64,000 nt of DNA from CALUOB01 sp944322305 (GTDB lineage Bacteria > Actinomycetota > Coriobacteriia > Coriobacteriales > Coriobacteriaceae): NCBI GenBank assembly GCA_963931605.1, contig OZ007031.1:1364001-1428000 (forward strand), in the 5' to 3' direction. Shown here piece after piece: positions 57,825 to 64,000 of this stretch (within the stretch, counting starts at the first letter, position 1; the number at the start of each line of letters is the position of its first letter). Position numbers and translations under genes: made by a program. The notes below the pieces were generated by a model. The model worked only from the letters and a program-made list of their open reading frames with translations. It searched no databases and was not told the origin of the DNA.

Positions 57825-58868
57825 CTACCAGATGCCCAGAACGTGCTGCATCCCCAAGCTCACCGCGGCGATACCCACCCAGCAGCAGGCGCCCATGAGG
57901 ATGGGCTTGCCGCCTGTGCGCACCAGCTTCACGATGTTGGTGTTGAAGCCGATGGCGGCCATAGCCATGACGATGAAGAACTTGCTGAGCTCTTTGATGG
58001 GCGCCGTCACGGCCGCTGGCAGCGCGAAGACCGTGGTGACCACGCTGGCAAGGACGAAGAACACGATGAAGAACGGGAAGATCTTCTTGAGGTCGAAGGT
58101 GCCGGCGGCCTCGCCCGAGCCCTCGCCCGCCGCGGCGGCGCGCTTGGCCTGACGCAGCTGCCAGGCGGCCAACGCGAGCGTGATGGGGATGATCGCCAGG
58201 GTTCGCGTGAGCTTGACGATGGTAGCCGCGTCGAGCGTGTTCGCGGCAGGGTGCATGCCGTCCCACGCGGCGGCTGCGGCCGTGACCGACGAGGTGTCGT
58301 TCACCGCGGTGCCCGCGAACAGGCCGAACCCCTCGTTGGAAAGGCCGAGCAGCCCGCCCAGCGTGGGGAAGATCAGCGCCGCGATGACGTTGAACAGGAA
58401 GATGACGCTGATGGACTGGGCGATCTCCTCGTCGTCAGCGTCGATGACCGGCGCGGTGGCGGCGATAGCCGAGCCGCCGCAGATTGAGGAACCCACGCCC
58501 ACGAGCGTGGAGATCTTGCCGGGGATGTTGAGCACGCGGGACAGCGCGAACGCGATCACCAGCGACGTGGCGATGGTGGAGACGATGATGGGCAGCGAGG
58601 TGGTACCCACCTGGGCGATCTGCGAGAGGTTGAGCCCGAAGCCGAGCAGCACCACTGCGTACTGAAGGACTTTCTTGCTGGTGTATTTCACACCGGCCTC
58701 AAGCGGGCGAGAAGCGCGCGCCGGGACAACGAGCGCCAGCGCCATACCGATGAGGATGGCGAAAACCGGGCCGCCTATGACCTCGAACCGTCTGCCGAGC
58801 AGCCAAGCAGGAACGGAGATGGCCAGGCAGAACAGCAGGCCTTTCCAAGAAGAGCGAAGCGTTTGCAT
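57825..58868 (-). CDS. YeiH/UPF0324-family membrane protein (putative sulfate exporter)
   Basis: 347 residues from ATG 58868 with GAGGAA upstream; an earlier start at 58922 is less likely. About ten membrane helices. LQYAVVLLGFGLNLSQIAQVG, GVGSSICGGSAIAATAPVI and GLFAGTAVNDTSSVTAAAA are the family's repeated signature motifs. Relatives have been proposed to export sulfate or sulfonate products; this is not proven. The divergent LysR gene is probably its regulator, with a LysR box at 58957-58978. Confidence 0.88.
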   Translation of the reverse strand: MQTLRSSWKGLLFCLAISVPAWLLGRRFEVIGGPVFAILIGMALALVVPARASRPLEAGVKYTSKKVLQYAVVLLGFGLNLSQIAQVGTTSLPIIVSTIATSLVIAFALSRVLNIPGKISTLVGVGSSICGGSAIAATAPVIDADDEEIAQSISVIFLFNVIAALIFPTLGGLLGLSNEGFGLFAGTAVNDTSSVTAAAAAWDGMHPAANTLDAATIVKLTRTLAIIPITLALAAWQLRQAKRAAAAGEGSGEAAGTFDLKKIFPFFIVFFVLASVVTTVFALPAAVTAPIKELSKFFIVMAMAAIGFNTNIVKLVRTGGKPILMGACCWVGIAAVSLGMQHVLGIW

Positions 58869-58956
58869 GAAGGATTCCTCTCGCGGGGGGTTTGCTTGGA
58901 GCGCCGGCGATAGCGGCAGCAACCATCTGCGGACGCCATGATACGGGGTTCAACTC

Positions 58957-58978
58957 ATAACGTAAAATCATTTGTTAT
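58957..58978. promoter_or_regulatory. LysR-type operator between yeiH-like and lysR-like genes
   Basis: ATAAC and GTTAT, complementary, frame an AT-rich 12-base centre (58957-58978) in the 300-bp divergent gap. This is a T-N11-A-like palindrome, the usual LysR site. The rest of the gap, toward the LysR gene, shows nothing further. Confidence 0.5.
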
Positions 58979-59168
58979 TATCGTTAGATAAATATTGCTT
59001 ATGTCCGGGTAAAGGAGGGGGACGCACGGCATCCAAGCCGATCGCGCTAAGGCGCATCGACTCGGCTCACGGCAACGCCCCATACCGGCCGACAGCTTAC
59101 GATCGGCGACGCCGCGCACGCAAACTGCCAACCGGCCGCTCCTCCCCACCCCGACGAACGGAGCCGCT

Positions 59169-60113
59169 ATGCTCGACCCGCGCACGCTCACGTTTTTGGA
59201 AGTATGCCGCTGCGGCAGCTTCACCACCGCCGCCGCGCATCTGCACGTCACGCAGCCGGCCGTGTCCCAACATATCCGCGCGCTCGAGCGCCACTACCAA
59301 GCGCGCTTGTTCGAGAAGCGCGGGCGCGCAACGGTTATCACGCCCGCCGGCCGCCTGCTGTATCGAACGCTTGCGCGCCTCGCCAACGACGAGCAGCGCC
59401 TGCAGGCCGAGGCCCGCGAGCTCGCCAGCGGCAAGGCCGACCTGCAGCCTGTCCGTCTCGGCGCCACCCGCACCATCGGCGATTACGTGATGCCCCGCGT
59501 GCTGCCCGCCTACCTCGCCGCGCACCCCGAGGCGCACCTTGCGCTCACCGTAGGCAACACCCAGGGGCTCCTGCAAGCCCTCGAAGCGGGATCCATTGAC
59601 TTTGCGCTGGTGGAAGGGTCGTTTGACCGCAGTTCCTTCGCCTCTGAGCCCTTCTCGCGCGAGCCGATCGCGGCTGTGTGCGCACCGGAGCTCGCAGCAA
59701 AACACGCAATCGGGCAGATGCCATCCGAAGGCCCCGGGCACAGCTCTGGCCGCCGGCCGCCCCTCGCCGACCTGACCGCCCTGCCGCTTATCCTGCGCGA
59801 GGAAGGCTCGGGCACCCGTGAGATCCTTGCGAGGCACCTGGCCGCACGCGAGCTCGCGTTCGCCGACTTCGCCCGCACCGTTGAGCTCGGAAGCGTTGCG
59901 GCCATCAAAGCCTGCGCAGAGGCCGCCCTCGGCGTAACGTTTCTGTACCGCATCGCCGTCGAACGCGAGCTTGCCACCGGCACCTTGGTTGACGTAACGC
60001 CCGCAGACTTCTCCCTTGCGCACGACTTCACGCTCATCTGGCAGGCGGGAAGCCTGTACGCCCCGCGTTACCGCGCGATTCTCGCAGAGTGGCGGGCGCT
60101 TCTCGCCCGCTAA
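59169..60113 (+). CDS. LysR-family transcription regulator
   Basis: 314 residues. N-terminal winged HTH: LTFLEVCRCGSFTTAAAHLHVTQPAVSQHIRALERHYQARLFEK. The effector domain (about 90-300) is of the CysB/YeiE-like type that often controls the neighbouring YeiH exporter. About residues 178-195 hold a Gly/Ser/Arg-rich insertion (SEGPGHSSGRRPP). It is divergent from the YeiH-like gene, supporting local regulation. Confidence 0.9.
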   Translation: MLDPRTLTFLEVCRCGSFTTAAAHLHVTQPAVSQHIRALERHYQARLFEKRGRATVITPAGRLLYRTLARLANDEQRLQAEARELASGKADLQPVRLGATRTIGDYVMPRVLPAYLAAHPEAHLALTVGNTQGLLQALEAGSIDFALVEGSFDRSSFASEPFSREPIAAVCAPELAAKHAIGQMPSEGPGHSSGRRPPLADLTALPLILREEGSGTREILARHLAARELAFADFARTVELGSVAAIKACAEAALGVTFLYRIAVERELATGTLVDVTPADFSLAHDFTLIWQAGSLYAPRYRAILAEWRALLAR

Positions 60114-60184
60114 ACGCACAGGGGCCGGATGCGCCGCGCCCAAGCGCGGGCATCACGGCGGCGCGCAGTTCCCTGCGTCCGTCT

Positions 60185-60847
60185 TTAGCCCAAGCGCTCC
60201 AACAGGGGCAGCAAGTCGGGAATCGCGTCGATCTTGCAGTCGGCCCCCTCCTGCGTCAAAGCAAAGCGCTCCTCGCGCTTGGCAACAACCGCAAGCCCGG
60301 CACGGCGCGCAGCGGTGATACCCACGTCGGAGTCCTCCACCGCGGCGCACGCCTCCGCCGGCAGGCCGAGCGCCGCCACCGTGTGCAGGTAGATCTCGGG
60401 GTTGGGCTTGCTTTCGGTGAAGTCCTCGCCCGACACGATCAGCTCAAAGCGCCCGGTAAGACCGCAGGCGTCAAGCACTTGGGCGATGTTGTCGTGCTTT
60501 GAGGAAGAGGCCAGCGCCACGCGGTACCCGCGAGCGCGCAGCGCGTCCAACGTCTCGGGCACGCCGGGGTTGAGCAGCGCCGCGTAGTCAACCGGCACGT
60601 CGGCGGTCTGCTCGGCCACCATGCGCTCGAGCACGGGGCCGGCCAGGCGCTCGCCCGTGCCGTGCTCCCACCATTTTTGGAGGAACGCCAGGTAATACGG
60701 GTGCGACTGCCCCACCTGCGCGTTCAGCGCCTCAAGAGGAACCTCGATGCCGTTTTTGGAGAAAAACCGCTGCAGCTGCTCGCGGTAAAAGAACTCGGTG
60801 TCCACCAAGACGCCGTCCATATCAAAAACCACGGCTTGAATCGGCAT
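60185..60847 (-). CDS. HAD-superfamily hydrolase, beta-phosphoglucomutase-like
   Basis: 220 residues from ATG 60847 (AAAGGGG upstream). Motif I VVFDMDGVLVDTE with the DXD pair, ALASSSKHDN (motif II), ESKPNPEIYLHTV and EDSDVGITAARRAG (motifs III and IV). The cap after motif I and the overall length fit phosphatases/phosphomutases of the PGMB group. Substrate unknown. An upstream open stretch to 61012 lacks start signals. Confidence 0.87.
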   Translation of the reverse strand: MPIQAVVFDMDGVLVDTEFFYREQLQRFFSKNGIEVPLEALNAQVGQSHPYYLAFLQKWWEHGTGERLAGPVLERMVAEQTADVPVDYAALLNPGVPETLDALRARGYRVALASSSKHDNIAQVLDACGLTGRFELIVSGEDFTESKPNPEIYLHTVAALGLPAEACAAVEDSDVGITAARRAGLAVVAKREERFALTQEGADCKIDAIPDLLPLLERLG

Positions 60848-61104
60848 GCTGCTCCCCTTTAGCCTTCGCACGATGCCTTGCATATCCAAGCCGGCAGTAT
60901 AGCAAAATGCGAGAAAGCGCCCTTGCGACAAGAGCCGCCGCACCGCCCGCAGCCCGCGTACGGCAGCCCACAGCCCCAAAACCCGAAGCCTGCGCCGTTC
61001 TCGCCCCTGCACCCGAACCGGGCGCGTTGGGCAGAGACCTGGCGCGCAGCAAAAAGGGGGCGCCTACGCACCCCCTTGCTCGCAGTTCTCGCCGCCTTGG
61101 CGCC

Positions 61105-62973
<1,869 letters not shown>

Positions 62974-63161
62974 GGGAGGCTCCTTCCCCGCCGTATATGC
63001 AAAACCTCGGCACGCCGGCACCCGGCCCCGCGTGCGCGTGGGCACTATTGAACCACAGTGGTATTAAATTGGCCATACCAGTTTGCAACTTTCACACCGC
63101 CAGCCCAAGAAAGAACCAGTGGTATGCCCCCGAGAAGCGCATCTGCCCCTTTACGCAACAC

Positions 63162-63233
63162 GAGGGGCCGGGCGACAAGGAACCCGAATTTTGCCCGATA
63201 TCAAAATTCGGAACTCTTGTCGCCCAGCCCCTC
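63162..63233. repeat. Long hairpin A with loop CCCGATAT
   Basis: GAGGGGC-GGGCGACAAG on the left pairs with CTTGTCGCCC-GCCCCTC on the right, and the inner stem GAATTTTG/CAAAATTC closes the loop CCCGATAT. It lies in the 422-bp gap between glmS and the small gene at 63396, which holds no gene. It shares its loop, inverted, and the GGAACCCGAA/TTCGGAAC part with hairpin B. Confidence 0.7.
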
Positions 63234-63288
63234 TCTCAGGCGCGGCAGCACGTCGCCCAGCATCTCAATCCAGCTTACACAGCAAAAA

Positions 63289-63356
63289 GAGGTCGGCCGG
63301 TAAGGGTTCCGAAATGTGATATCGGGCACATTTCGGGTTCCTTACCGGCCGACCTC
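63289..63356 (-). terminator. Long hairpin B with loop ATATCGGG; terminator of the small gene
   Basis: GAGGTCGGCCGGTAAGG pairs with CCTTACCGGCCGACCTC, and inside it CGAAATGTG with CACATTTCG around the loop ATATCGGG. On the minus strand the stem is followed by TCTTTTT, an intrinsic terminator for the gene at 63396-63689. Confidence 0.75.
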
Positions 63357-63395
63357 GTTCCCTCACGTTCGATGCGCTCGGGTCAGATGCGCGTG

Positions 63396-63689
63396 TTACT
63401 CCTGGATGGACTCGTAGAAGGTGGCGTCGTCGAAGACGTCCTTGACGCTCTTGTCGTCCAGCCACGGGAGCTCCAAGAACTCGGCCAGCGTAGTTACCAG
63501 CTCGGAGCAGTCGGTGAAGTGCTGCTTCTCGTTCAGCTTGGCGCAGTCCTGCGCGCGCCAGTAGCCGTCGGTGTGGGTGAGGTAGTACTCGTGCCCGTCG
63601 TACTCCATAAAAATACGCGTCTTGGCGCGCAGGTAGTTGACGAACTCGTCATATGCGAACGTTACCGTCTCCTCTGCCTTCACTCCCAT
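63396..63689 (-). CDS. Small conserved protein of unknown function
   Basis: 97 residues, ATG 63689 after GAAAGGAGC. Contains ETVTFAYDEFVNYLRAKTRIFMEYDGHEYYLTHTDGYWRAQD and LVTTLAEFLELPWLDDKSVKDVFDD. No membrane segment and no motif I can name. Well-formed gene signals and codon use like its neighbours suggest a real chromosomal gene. Confidence 0.75.
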   Translation of the reverse strand: MGVKAEETVTFAYDEFVNYLRAKTRIFMEYDGHEYYLTHTDGYWRAQDCAKLNEKQHFTDCSELVTTLAEFLELPWLDDKSVKDVFDDATFYESIQE

Positions 63690-64000
63690 GATCGCGCTCC
63701 TTTCACCTCAACGGCCATGCGGCCATCTTACCGTTGGAACCACTGTAGTAGATCGTCTACCCAACGGACGCGCCGGCTTTCGCACAACCTTGCCAGCGGA
63801 CGATAAAAGACGCGGAACGGTAAGCGCGCGGCAACAGCGCGGCGAGGTCGTCAGAGGGGCAGCGGTTGGTCGCGCAAACGTCGGCCAAGGGCTACGGCAA
63901 AATCGGTTGGTCGCTTATCTGTCAGGCAAGGAATCAGCTGGTCGCTAATTCGTCGTCCAAGGGTTGCGTTGATCGCGCCTATGACATCTAAATAGCAGTT
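63690..64000. other. Right-end gap with degenerate tandem repeats
   Basis: 311 bases without a supportable gene. From about 63863 a motif of about 30 bp recurs: GGTTGGTCGCGCAAACGTCGG, GGTTGGTCGCTTATCTGTCAG and GCTGGTCGCTAATTCGTCGT, each followed by a CAAGG-like end. The array may continue beyond the window. Confidence 0.45.

Overview
The window is high-GC DNA from a Gram-positive anaerobe, most likely a gut actinobacterium of the class Coriobacteriia. This rests on gene content and style (NiFe-hydrogenase maturation genes, type III pantothenate kinase, DUF3793 next to a flavodoxin, a guanidine-III riboswitch, AAGGAGG-type ribosome binding sites), not on a marker gene.

Chromosome, left part (1-21 kb): the hydrogenase maturation genes hypD (partial) and hypE flank a 41-codon membrane peptide. 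They are followed by a HAD phosphatase, an RsmF-type rRNA methyltransferase, a lipoprotein, pyrE, a protein made only of a P-type ATPase actuator domain, and a two-component system that brackets an ABC transporter with three permeases of the lantibiotic-immunity (LanFEG) kind. Then come a guanidinium exporter under a guanidine-III riboswitch, ilvE, an OPT-family transporter, coaX and a Bax-inhibitor-1 protein. A 181-bp inverted-repeat element and several long perfect hairpins lie between genes.

Prophage (about 21.19-55.48 kb): a 34-kb element is inserted inside the helix-turn-helix part of a membrane-anchored XRE regulator. The first codons of that gene are at 55.5 kb and the rest at 20.25-21.19 kb, both on the minus strand. 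The early region holds integrase, repressor, excisionase-like protein, a large primase/helicase and a Zn-ribbon protein. The late region holds terminase, portal, scaffold, capsid, connectors, Dit-like and Tal-like baseplate proteins, a collagen-like fibre, a leucine-rich-repeat protein, holin-like proteins and an amidase with three CW_7 repeats. No major tail protein or tape measure gene is present.

Cargo (about 32.1-45.2 kb): between portal and scaffold lies a 13-kb island that is not phage structural DNA. In order it has a 422-bp segment bounded by 22-bp perfect inverted repeats, a HEPN-type Abi protein, a small serine recombinase, a 127-bp segment bounded by two inverted invertase-type crossover sites with a promoter inside, a NusG-like antiterminator, and a polysaccharide operon (phosphoglycosyl transferase, four glycosyltransferases, Wzy-like polymerase, pyruvyl transferase, Wzx-like flippase). 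A tract of 14 G sits just ahead of the first sugar-transferase gene. I read this as a lysogenic-conversion module that gives the host a surface polysaccharide controlled by promoter inversion, antitermination and possibly G-tract slippage. This is the most notable system in the window.

Chromosome, right part (55.5-64 kb): DUF3793 protein, flavodoxin, a YeiH-type membrane protein with a divergent LysR regulator, a beta-phosphoglucomutase-like HAD enzyme, glmS and a small conserved protein, with several families of long hairpins between them.
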